Positions 10,830 to 21,778 of a stretch of 64,000 nucleotides of DNA are shown piece by piece (position 1 is the first letter of the stretch; every line of letters begins with the position of its first letter). The stretch spans positions 1 to 64,000 of the forward strand of contig WSYJ01000054.1 in the NCBI GenBank assembly GCA_020186115.1. Reading direction: 5' to 3'. This DNA comes from Histomonas meleagridis. Lineage: Eukaryota > Parabasalia > Tritrichomonadida > Dientamoebidae. Both the position numbers and the translations under genes were made by a program. Below the pieces are notes generated by a model. That model was not told the DNA's origin, made no database searches, and saw nothing but the letters and a program-made list of their open reading frames with translations.

Positions 10830-11704
10830 ACTAAAAAAAAACTGTTTCCGGTTTTCCAGTAAATGCTTTCAAAAAATGAAAATATCTTTTTATTCACAAT
10901 AAATTATTAAATCAATTTATCTTTTATATACAAGAAATATTATCCTTTATTTGCGTTAAACTTTATAGTTTTGCATCAATTCATGAAACGCAGGAAATGC
11001 AATCTGAAGAATTTACAAGAGTCAAATTTGGCTTGAACTTGAATGGACAACTCAAATTCAGTAACTTTTTATATGCTATCGTCACAAATTGAGGGTTTGA
11101 GAGACGACGCATTGATTTCGACCTGTTATCAAATTAAATTAAGATTATTCGATAAACTATTGAAATAATTTTATTATAAACGCAAATATCTTGTTATGAT
11201 AATGCTTTTTTACAAAACATTTTGTTTTAAAGAATTAGCAAATGATATGTAGTTAAAAAAAAATTCTTAATTACATAAATATCTATCAAAAAAAGCTCAA
11301 TCCAATAATTTTTTGGATGAGAAAAATGTCAGCTTTTCAGAATTCTTGAAATTAAACTGAATGGTCGGAAATTGAATGGGAGTATTGAAAGATTTCAGTT
11401 ATTTAACTGACAACCGTTTAACCATGGATAAATTTGAAAAAGTTGTAGCCAAATTGTTTGGAAAAAAAAAAAAGGTAATACTCAAAATCTATTAAAAAAT
11501 TTATCTTTAATTTCAAAATGTAGCAAAAATAAATTAAAGTTAACAAGATGGTTTATAATAATTTGTGGTTTAATATTTAGATGTTGAGATCTCATTGTTT
11601 TTTTCTGTGATTAGTAAAAAATGTCAAAGCCATTGTCGTGAACACAAGTCAAAAAGTCAAATTTTCTGTTGTTTTAAAACGATGAAGGCTGAAAGTAGTT
11701 AACG
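10830..11704. other. Gene-free stretch
   Basis: 875 bp between the MYB and acyltransferase-like genes, with no coding frame or structured element that I can support. It contains an A-run near 11461-11475 but no repeat family that I recognise. Confidence 0.4.
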
Positions 11705-12916
11705 ATGATTGGGCCAAAGAAACTTAAGGCAACTTCTTATGAAAAATTAATCCTTGGTGGTGGTTGTTATTGCCAACTTGCATTAAAGGTAAAGCCAACA
11801 AAAGTTAATGAAATTGTACATGAAATCGCAAAAAAAGCAGTTGGATGTAGAACTTTATTTGATGGACAGAATTATATTTACACTCCTTTAGAATGCCCTG
11901 TGTTCAGAATTCCAAATAATTTTCCTTCTCTTGAAGAAGCTCAAATATACGCTTCAACATATTATACTGTCCCTTTATCACAAAGGCTTGCCTCAATTTG
12001 TTACAACGATGACACTGTTATTTTACATAATATTCATTCATCATGTGATGGGGGATACTTGAAAATAATTCTGAATTATCTCATAGGCGGTGATGTTCCA
12101 CCTGGACCTGAACCATACATTCATGAATCAGCTTCAGTTACGTTTAACGAAGTCATAAAATCTGTCAATGGACATCGTGATTATAATACAACCAAAGTTA
12201 TAGGCACTAATCCTTCAATTCCAACTGATCCAAAAGTCACTGCATATTACTATCCTGTTAATATTGATTTCAGTGATATGTCAACACACTCTAGTGGCTC
12301 TCTGCGTGGTCTCACTGATTTACTTTGGAGTTCAATGATATTAACGGTCTCCGCTTCAAACGGAAAATTTTACGACGCAAAAGTGGAAAATGCTGTTGAT
12401 ACCCGGAGAGTTATTAGCAATCCTGGATGGAAGCATGCCAATGAAAACACTGTAATTTGCGTTTATGCTAATGATCTTACTGAAGATTCTTCAATATCAG
12501 AAATGTGTGATTCTTTAAGAAAAGACTTTAATAAAAAGATTACTAACAAAGAAGTGATTAAGTCAATCCGTGACTTAATGACTGGATACTCTCGTTCTGT
12601 TGATTATGCAACATGCGGAATATCAAATATTGGACCACTCAAAACAGGTGGAGACATTGTTGATGTTACAGTAGGTACATCGTTCGTAAGAAGGCTTCCA
12701 CCTCCTGGCGGAGTTTATTTCCATACCATTAGTATTGATGATAAAATGTTCAAAGGCAGAATGTACTCAAGCCCATTCACATTTAGTAGAAATGAAACGC
12801 GGAAACTGGCTGATGCTATGAGATACTGTCTAACAAAGGTAAAAAAAGATATGAAGATTGGCGATGTGGTTAAAGATCTTCAACAAATGTACGGACTAGG
12901 CAAGTATAGAAACTGA
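11705..12916 (+). CDS. CoA-dependent acyltransferase-like protein (condensation/BAHD fold)
   Basis: 403 residues, cytosolic, with no signal peptide. HSSCDGG at residues 111-117 is the HxxxDG catalytic motif of the chloramphenicol-acetyltransferase fold shared by NRPS condensation domains, BAHD and alcohol acetyltransferases and WS/DGAT-type enzymes; His111 would be the general base. The length fits one two-lobe enzyme. In the second lobe, SNIGPLKTGGD (about 304-314) occupies the place of the floor-loop motif. Substrates cannot be inferred. No modular carrier protein is adjacent, so it is a stand-alone enzyme and not part of a synthetase. Confidence 0.75.
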   Translation: MIGPKKLKATSYEKLILGGGCYCQLALKVKPTKVNEIVHEIAKKAVGCRTLFDGQNYIYTPLECPVFRIPNNFPSLEEAQIYASTYYTVPLSQRLASICYNDDTVILHNIHSSCDGGYLKIILNYLIGGDVPPGPEPYIHESASVTFNEVIKSVNGHRDYNTTKVIGTNPSIPTDPKVTAYYYPVNIDFSDMSTHSSGSLRGLTDLLWSSMILTVSASNGKFYDAKVENAVDTRRVISNPGWKHANENTVICVYANDLTEDSSISEMCDSLRKDFNKKITNKEVIKSIRDLMTGYSRSVDYATCGISNIGPLKTGGDIVDVTVGTSFVRRLPPPGGVYFHTISIDDKMFKGRMYSSPFTFSRNETRKLADAMRYCLTKVKKDMKIGDVVKDLQQMYGLGKYRN

Positions 12917-13114
12917 TTTCAAATATTACTAATAATTATAAAAAAAATTTTTGAATTTAATGAATATTCAATTGAAAGCTATTTTTTAATTTTCCTTATT
13001 TACCAACAAAAATCAATTTTGGACTTTGTGTCATCACTTTTATCAGCGGAAATGAATGTTGCGTAAGAAGAAAAGCAAAAAAAATTCAAGTTAAGTTGTT
13101 AATTAAAAAAATTC

Positions 13115-13186
13115 GGGGCGATTCGGGAATCGAACCCGAGACCTCTCGCACCCAAAGCGAGAATCATTCCACTAGACCAATCACCC
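13115..13186 (-). tRNA. tRNA-Pro (anticodon UGG)
   Basis: The reverse complement folds as a 72-nt cloverleaf. The acceptor stem pairs GGGTGAT with ATCGCCC (one G-T pair). The D-arm carries TGGTCTAGTGG (A box). The anticodon stem CTCGC/GCGAG encloses TTTGGGT, giving anticodon TGG. The T-arm contains GGTTCGATTCC (B box). The discriminator is C, as in eukaryotic tRNA-Pro. There is no intron. A run of T follows the 3' end and would terminate RNA polymerase III. Confidence 0.95.
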
Positions 13187-13472
13187 TTTCGAAAATTTAT
13201 TTATCAATCGATATAATATATATTGTATGGTATGGGAAAACATGTTTAATGGAAAACATTAAATAAAGTATCTTATAAAATTGCCTGTCTATCGGTGGTG
13301 ACCGTTTTAATTTTTACTTCAAAGGTCATATAAATGTGTGATAAAAAACTAGAAAATAATCTCAACAAAGATTATCGAGAGATTGATTGAGAGAAATGTC
13401 ATCGATTCAAGAATTGCACTTAACATAAAATCAAAATACTTTTCACATTACAAAACATCAATAAATAGAATT

Positions 13473-14213
13473 ATGGATACATATTGTAAATATAGAATTG
13501 AATTATCTTTTGTTCAAAATTACAATATACTTTCAAAGAATGATTGGGAACTTCATAAGAAATATGTTAAAGAAGGTGTTAATCCAAATGAAATAGCAAA
13601 AATAATTCGAAATGATGAAATAGAAAAACTTCAAGAAATATCATCACAAACAAATTTCGATTTTAATCAAACAATTGAACCATCACTTTATGAAAGATGC
13701 TCATTTGTTAACAAAGAAAATGTTTCATTAATTGATTTTGCAGCATTTTTTTCTGCAATTAAATGTTTTAAATATTTACTTATGAATGGTGCAAAAGTCA
13801 AAAATACAGGTAAATATGCAGTTGCAGGTGGGAATGAAGAAATCATTCATATATGTGAACAAAATCATTCTTCATTTAAAGGTGCATATGAAACAGCAAT
13901 TCAATTTCATCGAAGTGATGTTTTTCATTATATTTATGAAAACGAATTAGAAATCACTAACGGAGAAAACTTAGAAGAGGTTTGTATTTTCTATCAAAGT
14001 TATGAAATTTTAACATTTTTGGTAGAAAAATTTGGTATTACAGAAAAAAATCTGCAATATTTTCTAAATGCAAATAATATATATCTTATGAAACATATTT
14101 GTAAAAATAATCTTCCTTATGCTGCTTTATTTAAATTATTGAAATCAGGAGCGTATATTGAACTCATACAATACGCTTTAAAACAAAATAGTGTTAATAT
14201 TAATGAAAGAATG
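13473..14213 (+). CDS. DUF3447/ankyrin protein, N-terminal continuous part
   Basis: I prefer ATG 13473 (MDTYCKYRIEL) because this is how the family begins; the frame is open upstream only through a TTG. The segment gives about 247 residues: NDWELHKKYVKEG, then the SLIDFAAFFSAIKCFKYLL block typical of DUF3447, then weakly conserved ankyrin helices. Meaningful coding ends near the codon at 14211. Beyond it the open frame runs into an AT-rich spacer and the next ankyrin unit, out of frame, to a stop at 14334-14336. Whether this is the 5' end of a long gene continuing into the array or a truncated protein is the central question of this locus. Confidence 0.65.
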
Positions 14214-17121
14214 ATTTATTTGTTTTATTTCAAATTTATTTTAATAATTTTTTATTTTAATTTAATATTTGGAAAACATTTAAAATATTTAAAACAGCAC
14301 TTATGTATGCATCTCAGAAAGGTTACACAGATATAGTGAAATTACTTCTTGAACAAAAAAATATTGATTTTAATGCTCGCGATCTTTATTTGTTTTGCTT
14401 GTTATTTTTCTTTCCGTTTTGCTATTTTTAAGGAAAATTTCGTGAAATATTTTTATAATATTTTATTCAGCACTTTTTTTTGCAATAAAAAATAGCCATA
14501 ATGAAATAGTTAAATTACTTCTTGAACAAAAAAATATTGATTTTAATGCTAAAGATCTTTATTTGTTTTGCGTCGAATTTATTATATTAAAATAATATTT
14601 CATTCTAATATTTGGAAATTATTTATATTATTTCAAACACCACTTATATTTGCAATAAAAAATGGCCATAATGAAATAGTTAAATTACTTCTTGAACAAA
14701 AAAATATTGATTTTAATGCTCAAGATCTTTATTTGTTTTGCGTCAAATTTATTATATTCAAATAATATTTCATTATAATATTTGGAAATTGTTTAAAATA
14801 TTTTGGACAGCACTTATGCATGCATCTGAAAAAGGTTACAGAGAAATAATAAAAAGCCTTATTGAAAAAAAAGGTATTGATATCACTAAAAATTATTTTT
14901 ATGGTTTAATGTTCCGAAATAATATTTGGGAATCATTCAATTTATTTCGTCGAGTAATTATGAGATCAATTTATTATGGATATCCTGAAATTTTTAAAAT
15001 TCTAGTTGAGAAAGAAGAAACTGAAAAGAATAAAAAAGAAATTTATTTTAATAATCTGATATTTCAGCATAAAATTTAGAATTAAATTGAATAATTTAGT
15101 GAAGAATTTAAATTAGCAATTAACAAAGGAAATGCTGAAATCGTTAAATATCTTCTAGAATCGAAAAGTATTAAAAATACAAAATTTGTTTTTAAATTTT
15201 ATTGATAATTTATTTAAGGATTTTAATATTTCTAAATTCTATTTGAAACAGCACTTTTGATAGCTTCCCAAAAAGGTTATACAGAAATAGTTAAATTACT
15301 TCTCGAACAAGAAGGAATTGATATTACTACTAAAGATATTAATTTATAATTTTTAAGAATTATTTAAGTAACTTAATCTTCCAAAATAATATTTGAAAAT
15401 TATTTAAATTATTTAATACAACACTTATTTTAGCTTCAAAAAATGGTCATACAGAAATAGTTAAATTACTTCTTGAACAAGAAGGGATTGATCCTAATGC
15501 TAAAAATATTTAATTGTTTTATTTAAATTTTATTTTAAAAATTTTGGATTTCAAAATAATATTTGGAAATTATTTAAATTATTTCGAACAGCTTTCTTTA
15601 TTGCATGTTTATATGGACATATTGAAATAGTTAAATTACTTCTTAAACAAGAAGGAAATGATATCAATCTTAAAGATATTTAAAAATTTTATTTGTTATT
15701 TGTTTTAAAGATTTAATGTTTTTAGAATTTTTTTGGAATTTCATAATGTTTTATAAAACACCACTTATTTGTGCATCTCAATATTGTTATGTTGAAATAG
15801 TTAAATTACTTCTTGAACAAGAAGGAATTGATATGAATGCCAAAGATATTTTTTTATTATATTTAATATTTATTTGCATAATTTGATGTTTTGAAATAAA
15901 ATTTAAAAATTATTTTTATTATTTCAAACAGCATTTATGGTCGCACTTCATTATGAATATACTGAAATTCTAAAATTATTTCTAAAATATGAAGGAGTTG
16001 ACATGAATACTAAAAATGTATTTTTATTTTATTCAGTGTAAATTTGAATAATTTAAAAATTCTTTAATTTATTTAGTGATTTTATTTTTGCTGCTGAAAA
16101 AGGTTTTATAGAGATGATCAAATTTTTACTAAATAAATCTAAAAACGAAATTTATGTATCAGATGTTTTTTTTAGATATTATTAAATCCAGCACTAATGT
16201 TATCATCTTATAATGGTCATTCAGAAATAGTTAAACTACTTCTCAAACAAAAAGACATTAACATTAATGTTAAAGATGTCTATTTTTTATATTTGAAATT
16301 TATTTTAATAATTTTATATTTCAAAATAATATTTGGAATTGATTTAAATTATATGAAACAGCACTTATGAAAGCATCTTATAATGGTTATCTAGAAACAG
16401 TTAAATTACTTCTTGAACAAGAAGGAATTGATATTAATGCCAAAGATATTTATGTGTTTTATTTAATATTTATTTTAATAATTTAATATTTCAAAATAAT
16501 ATTTAGAAATTATTTAAGTTATTTAAGACAGCACTTATGTATGCATCTAGAAATGGTCATACAGAAATAGTTCAATTACTTCTTGACCAAAAAGGAATTG
16601 ATATTAATGTTAAAGATGTCTATTTTTTATATTTGAAATTTATTTTAATAATTTTATATTTCAAAATAATATTTGGAATTGATTTAAATTATATGAAACA
16701 GCACTTATGAAAGCATCTTATAATGGTTATCTAGAAACAGTTAAATTACTTCTTGAACAAGAAGGAATTGATATTAATGCCAAAGATATTTATGTGTTTT
16801 ATTTAATATTTATTTTAATAATTTAATATTTCAAAATAAAATTAGGAATTTATTTAGATTATTTGCAACAGCGCTTATTGGAGCAACACAACATAATTGT
16901 ATAGAAACAGTTGAATTGCTTCTTGAGCAAAAAGGAATAGATATTAATGCCAAAGATATTTATATTAAATTTTTAATGAATGCTTTAATAATTTAATATT
17001 TGATTATATTTTTTGGAATTTCATGATAATTTTTAAAACAGCACTTGATTATGCGAAATACAAAGGTTACACAAAAATAGTTGAATTACTCCTTAGCAAA
17101 GAAGGAATTGTTAAGACCACA
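14214..17121 (+). repeat. Array of 18 ankyrin-coding units separated by frame-breaking AT-rich spacers
   Basis: ACAGCACTT-type starts lie at 14294, 14467, 14637, 14807, about 14951 and 15100, 15248, 15418, 15588, 15758, 15928, about 16075, 16188, 16358, 16528, 16698, 16868 and 17038. Two runs of six starts are each exactly 170 bp apart. A unit encodes 30 residues like TALMYASQKGYTEIV followed by KLLLEQEGIDINAKD. Usually 80 nt of spacer follow, ending near ATTATTTCAA. None of the 18 units contains a stop in the ankyrin frame, whereas the spacers are full of stops. 170 is not a multiple of 3, so read-through is impossible. The last unit ends in a TAG at 17119-17121. Removing 71 nt per repeat would leave 33 codons, the ankyrin repeat length. 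Confidence 0.85.
16263..16839 (+). repeat. Recent two-unit duplication inside the ankyrin array
   Basis: 16263-16499 and 16603-16839 read identically over about 237 bp, offset by 340 bp, which is exactly two cassette periods. The identity covers both coding and spacer sequence. This is the signature of unequal crossing-over or gene conversion that keeps the register of the array. Confidence 0.85.
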
Positions 17122-17338
17122 TAGATATTTTTATTCAATAAGAGCTTTAATAACTTGAAATCTCAAACTTTTACTCATGTTATTGCTAAAGGAGCAACAC
17201 TCCATGAATACTAAGGAGGTTTCGATGATGATATGTTTTAATTGGTACGTTAAACAGGAATTCGAAATGAAATCAACTTTAACGTTTTTTTTTTCATAAA
17301 TAACCGTCGATAGAATTTAACGTCTTCCGTTAGATTGG

Positions 17339-19249
17339 ATGGAAGAAGAAAAACCTGCCTCAGATTACAAGATATTTGTAAATAATTGTGATAGTTACAT
17401 CGGCTCTGCCGTTTCTAATTTTCTTTCTTTAGCTGGTTTCACTGTTTTTGGATATGGAAAATCGGCGCCAAATCCCAATATCCATCTTGTTTCTTCTCGC
17501 AAAGAAGGTATACTCTCAACTATGCTTTCAGTTTTTGATATGGTTGAAGACACTAAATCTGTTGAAGAAGCCCTTGATATTGTCAACTCCAATCCATTAC
17601 ATCATAAAATCTCGCTTGTAATATTTTCAACATTACTAACCTGGGGAGGTCGTGTTAAAAAAGAGAAAAACAATGAAGAAGAAGAAGAGAGTCATGAAAA
17701 TGAGGAAGAAAATGATGAACCTAATCCTGAAGACTACATTCTTGAAGAAGGTTATCTCACTCGCATTCCGCACAAAGCTGCCAAAAAACAATATCTTCTT
17801 GAATCAAGGGCACTTCAAGTCAATGAAGAAATTGATAGACTTAAAGTTTATATATTTGGTGTTGGTTTACTATATGGGTATGGAGAACATATTTTCTTCC
17901 CATTTTTCAAGGATCTTTGGGAGAATAAAACTGATTATTTCCCATCTTCTAAATCACACATTTCTTGTATCCACGTAGGAAACCTTGGAGTAGCTGTTAA
18001 ACACATTCTACTTACTTCACAAGATGATACCGAAGATGAAGAAAATTTACACTCTCCTTATTTTATACTTTCAGAACAAAATTGTCCAACTCTCAAACAA
18101 ATTGCAAAAGCTTTCAGTAATATTCTTGCAGATGGAAAAACTTGTGATTTTAACGAAGATATTCCTGAGCTACAAAAGTTAATTTTAACTGTTGATCTTC
18201 CATCTGAATCAACATTTTTGAATGATGTTGAACCAGATGATTTATTTTGTGGAGATGGAATTATATCATGTGCTGCTAAAGTTGTTGATGAATTTCGTGA
18301 AAAGTATAATCTTACGCCTCTTAAAGTTCTTGTAATTGGACCTCCTGCATCAGGATTTGTCAAAGTTGGTCAAACGATAGCCGATCATATTGGGGCACCC
18401 CTAATTGATACGTTAGGAATTGTTTATGATGTTCAAAAAGAAGATTCCGAATTTGGACATGAAATCAAATCAATCGTTGAAGAGAATGAAGGTATCATCA
18501 GTAACGAGGTCATATGTGACGTGGTACATCGGAGAATGGCAGAAAGAGATTGTAGAAATCATGGTTGGGTTATATGTGGTTTTGCAGATAACATAGAAAA
18601 AGCAGGCGAATTGTTCGACGAAGGAGAAGAAGAACAAGCAAGTCCTTATTTCGAACATATACCAACCCATGTAATTGTATTAGATGCACGGGATAAAGAA
18701 CTTGAAGAAATTGCTGCTCAAACTAGTGACGATTACAAGAGCTTTCAAAAAGAACTTAGAAGGTATCGGAAAGATAATGATGGTGATGATAACATATTCG
18801 AATTTTTTGATGATCGTGCAATTCCATCTTTAATTTGCGATGCTCTTGGAGAAACCAATGACATCATTTTTGATTTTATTGGTCCAAAAAGAGATTTCGG
18901 AAGGCCACAGGAGGAAGTCGATGCCGAAATTGCCGAAAGAGAACGTTTGAAGAAAGTTAAAGAAAACGAACAAAAGCAACAACGCAAAGAACAACTTAAA
19001 GAAGAAACAGAGAAATGGAAGCAAGGCGATGCAATTCATCAGGTTTGTGTTTCGCGACTTGAAACAGTCGATTCAAATTTCTTATCCGAAAAAGCGAAAG
19101 ATTTGGAAAATTATATCGAAGAAGAAATTATGCAGCACATAATAAAAGGACTAATTGAGGTAGGTAAAAAGATGCCTGATGACCCAATTGATGCATTAGC
19201 AAAATTTCTTTTTGCGGAACATAGAAAAGTTCAAAACTCAAACAAATGA
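17339..19249 (+). CDS. Adenylate kinase 7-like axonemal protein with degenerate P-loop
   Basis: 636 residues in AK7 order. A Rossmann-like N-terminal domain (about 10-290) starts KIFVNNCDSYIGSAVSNFL and has an acidic insert at about 107-130. A nucleoside-monophosphate-kinase-like domain (about 328-545) contains LKVLVIGPPASG and WVICGFADN. An acidic/basic coiled coil follows (about 550-585). The C-terminus is a Dpy-30-like dimerisation motif with LENYIEEEIMQHIIKGL. AK7 family members act in cilia and flagella. The P-loop (334-343) reads GPPASGFVKV, without the Gly-Lys needed to hold phosphate, so kinase activity is doubtful and the role may be structural. Confidence 0.82.
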   Translation: MEEEKPASDYKIFVNNCDSYIGSAVSNFLSLAGFTVFGYGKSAPNPNIHLVSSRKEGILSTMLSVFDMVEDTKSVEEALDIVNSNPLHHKISLVIFSTLLTWGGRVKKEKNNEEEEESHENEEENDEPNPEDYILEEGYLTRIPHKAAKKQYLLESRALQVNEEIDRLKVYIFGVGLLYGYGEHIFFPFFKDLWENKTDYFPSSKSHISCIHVGNLGVAVKHILLTSQDDTEDEENLHSPYFILSEQNCPTLKQIAKAFSNILADGKTCDFNEDIPELQKLILTVDLPSESTFLNDVEPDDLFCGDGIISCAAKVVDEFREKYNLTPLKVLVIGPPASGFVKVGQTIADHIGAPLIDTLGIVYDVQKEDSEFGHEIKSIVEENEGIISNEVICDVVHRRMAERDCRNHGWVICGFADNIEKAGELFDEGEEEQASPYFEHIPTHVIVLDARDKELEEIAAQTSDDYKSFQKELRRYRKDNDGDDNIFEFFDDRAIPSLICDALGETNDIIFDFIGPKRDFGRPQEEVDAEIAERERLKKVKENEQKQQRKEQLKEETEKWKQGDAIHQVCVSRLETVDSNFLSEKAKDLENYIEEEIMQHIIKGLIEVGKKMPDDPIDALAKFLFAEHRKVQNSNK

Positions 19250-20058
19250 AATAAAAATTATAGTAGAAATCACTATTTTCAAATTTGTTTTTCTAGAACA
19301 ACAATTTTTCCAAGTCGGAAATTTGATAACTTGTATTATGTCATTTTTTTTTTGTTACAAGGTAATTATGTCATCAGTTTTTGGATTGTTTTTGCTTGTG
19401 AATTGATTAGTCACCGTTGAAAATTATTCCAAAACTTGATTTATTTTTATCAACTGCACGACTTATGCTGGTCATAAGCAAAACTATGAAAACTAGTACT
19501 ATATTCAATGAAAAATTCAAAATAAAAAATGAAAAATTGATTTCAATCATGTTTTTGAATTTTTGTATACTTTGTTTCACTAATAATAAAATTGTTATAT
19601 TGCGGAATCTCTTTATCGAATTTTAATTAATTGATGAAAATATTATTAACATTATATATGATATTTATTTATTCAAAACGAGTAAAAATATTTTTCGCAA
19701 AGCTTGAGTTTTCCCAGCTCTGAGCTTGATCATAAAATTACAACAAAATTTAAAAACGAGTATTTCATATAAAATTTTATAATCATTTTTCTAAATTACA
19801 CTCATCAAATTTATACCAACAACTTTAAATACTACTGTACTTCAGCGATTCTTGTATTAATTTAATTTTTGGTATGGGAAAAAGTGCATTTCCCCAAAAA
19901 ATGTACCCCACAACAGTCTAGCTCATATAATAACACGTACTCTCACCATCAATAGAACTCAATGTATGGTTACGAGACACCTAAATGCCTTGGTTCAGCA
20001 CCGAGTAAATTTCACTCAAAAAGTCAAAAAAGTGAAAATTAGCGCAACGCCTTATTTT
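19250..20058. other. Intergenic region
   Basis: About 0.8 kb between the convergent AK7-like and Ras genes. It is AT-rich with no supported gene. Both 3' ends lie here, with several TAAA-type words near the stops. Confidence 0.4.
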
Positions 20059-20637
20059 TTAGAGAAGAGTGCATTTTCCTTTCTTTTTCTCTTTTTTACC
20101 TTTTTTGACAGTGTTTTCGGCTGGAGCAGGAGAACTTTGCTCACGGATTTTTCTTACGAGTGCAGTGAAAGCATTTTCGATATTAATATTAGCAAGGGCG
20201 GACGTTTCGTAGAAAGTTGCACCAAGCTTTTGAGCAAGTTCTTCACCCTCGGTTTTGCTAACGACGCGTTTATCTTCAAGATCGCATTTGTTACCACAAA
20301 GAACAACTGGGACATTTGATGTTCCCTTTGTCCTTGAGAGGTCACGGTAAAATGCCTCTGCTTCTTCGAATGAAGCACGGTCATCAATCGCATAAACGAT
20401 GATAAATCCTTTACCTTGTCTCATGTATGATGTTCTCATGGGTGCAAAATCATCTTGACCAGCAGTATCAAGAATATCAAGTTGAACGTTTTCATTATCG
20501 ACAAGTAAAACACGTTTATAGGAATCTTCAATTGTTGGATCATAATCAGTAATAAAGTAACCTTGGACAAATTGGATTGTAAGAGCAGATTTACCAACGG
20601 CACCAGCACCAAAAACAACAACTTTGCAGTCGGTCAT
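20059..20637 (-). CDS. Ras-family small GTPase
   Basis: 192 residues with all G motifs. The P-loop is GAGAVGKSA (residues 10-18). Switch I is YDPTIEDSY, with the conserved threonine. DTAGQ (57-61) keeps the catalytic Gln61. NKCD and ETSAL complete the nucleotide site. The polylysine tail and C-terminal CTLL form a polybasic CaaX box; terminal Leu favours geranylgeranylation, so the protein should be anchored at a membrane. It is closest in look to Ras/Rap and not to Rab or Rho, with no Rho insert. Position 13 is Ala where Ras normally has Gly, which could alter nucleotide exchange. Confidence 0.95.
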   Translation of the reverse strand: MTDCKVVVFGAGAVGKSALTIQFVQGYFITDYDPTIEDSYKRVLLVDNENVQLDILDTAGQDDFAPMRTSYMRQGKGFIIVYAIDDRASFEEAEAFYRDLSRTKGTSNVPVVLCGNKCDLEDKRVVSKTEGEELAQKLGATFYETSALANINIENAFTALVRKIREQSSPAPAENTVKKGKKEKKKGKCTLL

Positions 20638-20640
20638 TTA

Positions 20641-21395
20641 CAAAATGATTAAACCATCATGACGGTTTATGTGAATTTGGTGGTTGTAAACCGAAACAAT
20701 GGTTTCTGACAACGTTAAAGATAACCGATGAGATGATGATTTTGGTAAAAAAAATCAAAAATTTAAGAATACTAATTAAAAAGGAGTTAAAATTTTGTTT
20801 GCTATTTAATGTTTTTTATTTATGATTTTTTAGAAAGGTATAAACAATAAGGTTTAGTGACCGTTAACATGTTCATTGGAGGGGCGACAATTGTATTCTG
20901 AAACAAAAAGGATAATTGGGACCCATCCGAATAAACTACTCAATTATTTACTGTCACTTTTTATTTGCAGATTATTATAAAAAATTAGTGCACTAAAACA
21001 TGATAAATATGATAAATATATAATTGTGTAAATGAATTTGTTGAATATATAATTGTATAAATAAATTCGTTGAATATATAATTGTGTAAATAAATTGTTG
21101 TAAAAATATCATTCAAAAAAAGCTAAAGCTAAAACTCATTTTTTTAGGACCTTTTATCTCGTCCAACGTCCACCATCACGTCCATACAATTATACTTATA
21201 AAAATAACATAAATCATCATGTTTTCTGCAATATTGATTTTTACATAAATTATACAAAAATAATCAACAGTGTTATTTAGCCTACGGGGTAATAGTTTTT
21301 GCAAAATTTACATATCAAATTTCACGTGTTTATTATTATCAATTACTTTTTTATTTTCAACATTATTTTTAATATCATTTTCTAAAATCTTCAAT
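20641..21395. other. Intergenic region with a short minisatellite
   Basis: No gene is supported. About three copies of a 29-bp unit (GAATATATAATTGT followed by RTAAATAAATTYGTT) lie at 21014-21100. CACTTTTT occurs near 20953. Confidence 0.5.
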
Positions 21396-21535
21396 TGAAG
21401 ATATCAAAACACTCATTTGAATCATCTATTCTAGATTTGATTTTATTGCATTTTACTGTTAGTTTATATTTGATACATTTGATTATTTCATTCTTAGCAT
21501 TCATAAACTTATTATTAACTTCAGATAATGATATA

Positions 21536-21778
21536 TTAGTAAGTTTCTTTTCTGATATTTTTGCTAGCAAGCATATTATTAATAAATTTGGAATCCAAAA
21601 AATTCAATATATTAAGTTTATCATCGTAAAACTTTCCATTAACGAAAATAATACATTGTTTGATAGGTTTTATAGTTCTTTTATCTATTTCCGTAAATAT
21701 AAAATGATAATATTTAAAATTAACAACTTTACATTTATCATTATATTCAGATATAATATACTCTTCAAATGACTCCAT
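21536..21778 (-). pseudogene. Short Maverick-associated open frame, unassigned
   Basis: An 80-residue frame (MESFEEYIISEYNDKCKVV...) lies directly downstream of the packaging-ATPase relic on the same strand, with the same Asn/Lys/Ile-rich composition. Position and composition suggest it belonged to the same Maverick-type element. I recognise no domain. Confidence 0.35.

Noticed and set aside
14214-17121. Ordinary GT-AG spliceosomal introns between the ankyrin units
   Set aside because: No constant GT at the 5' boundary and no constant AG at the 3' boundary. Several spacers have neither near the expected place, and the trichomonad branch-point motif is absent.
14294-17121. Non-coding 170-bp satellite (centromere-like)
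   Set aside because: The period is satellite-like, but each unit keeps an open, recognisable ankyrin sequence, so a purely structural satellite does not explain it.
17652-17978. Lysine-rich 108-aa frame inside the AK7-like gene
   Set aside because: It is the +1 shadow of the acidic insert (GAA/GAG codons read as AAG/AGA).
19966-20319. 117-aa plus-strand frame over the Ras gene
   Set aside because: Antisense shadow of the GTPase coding region.
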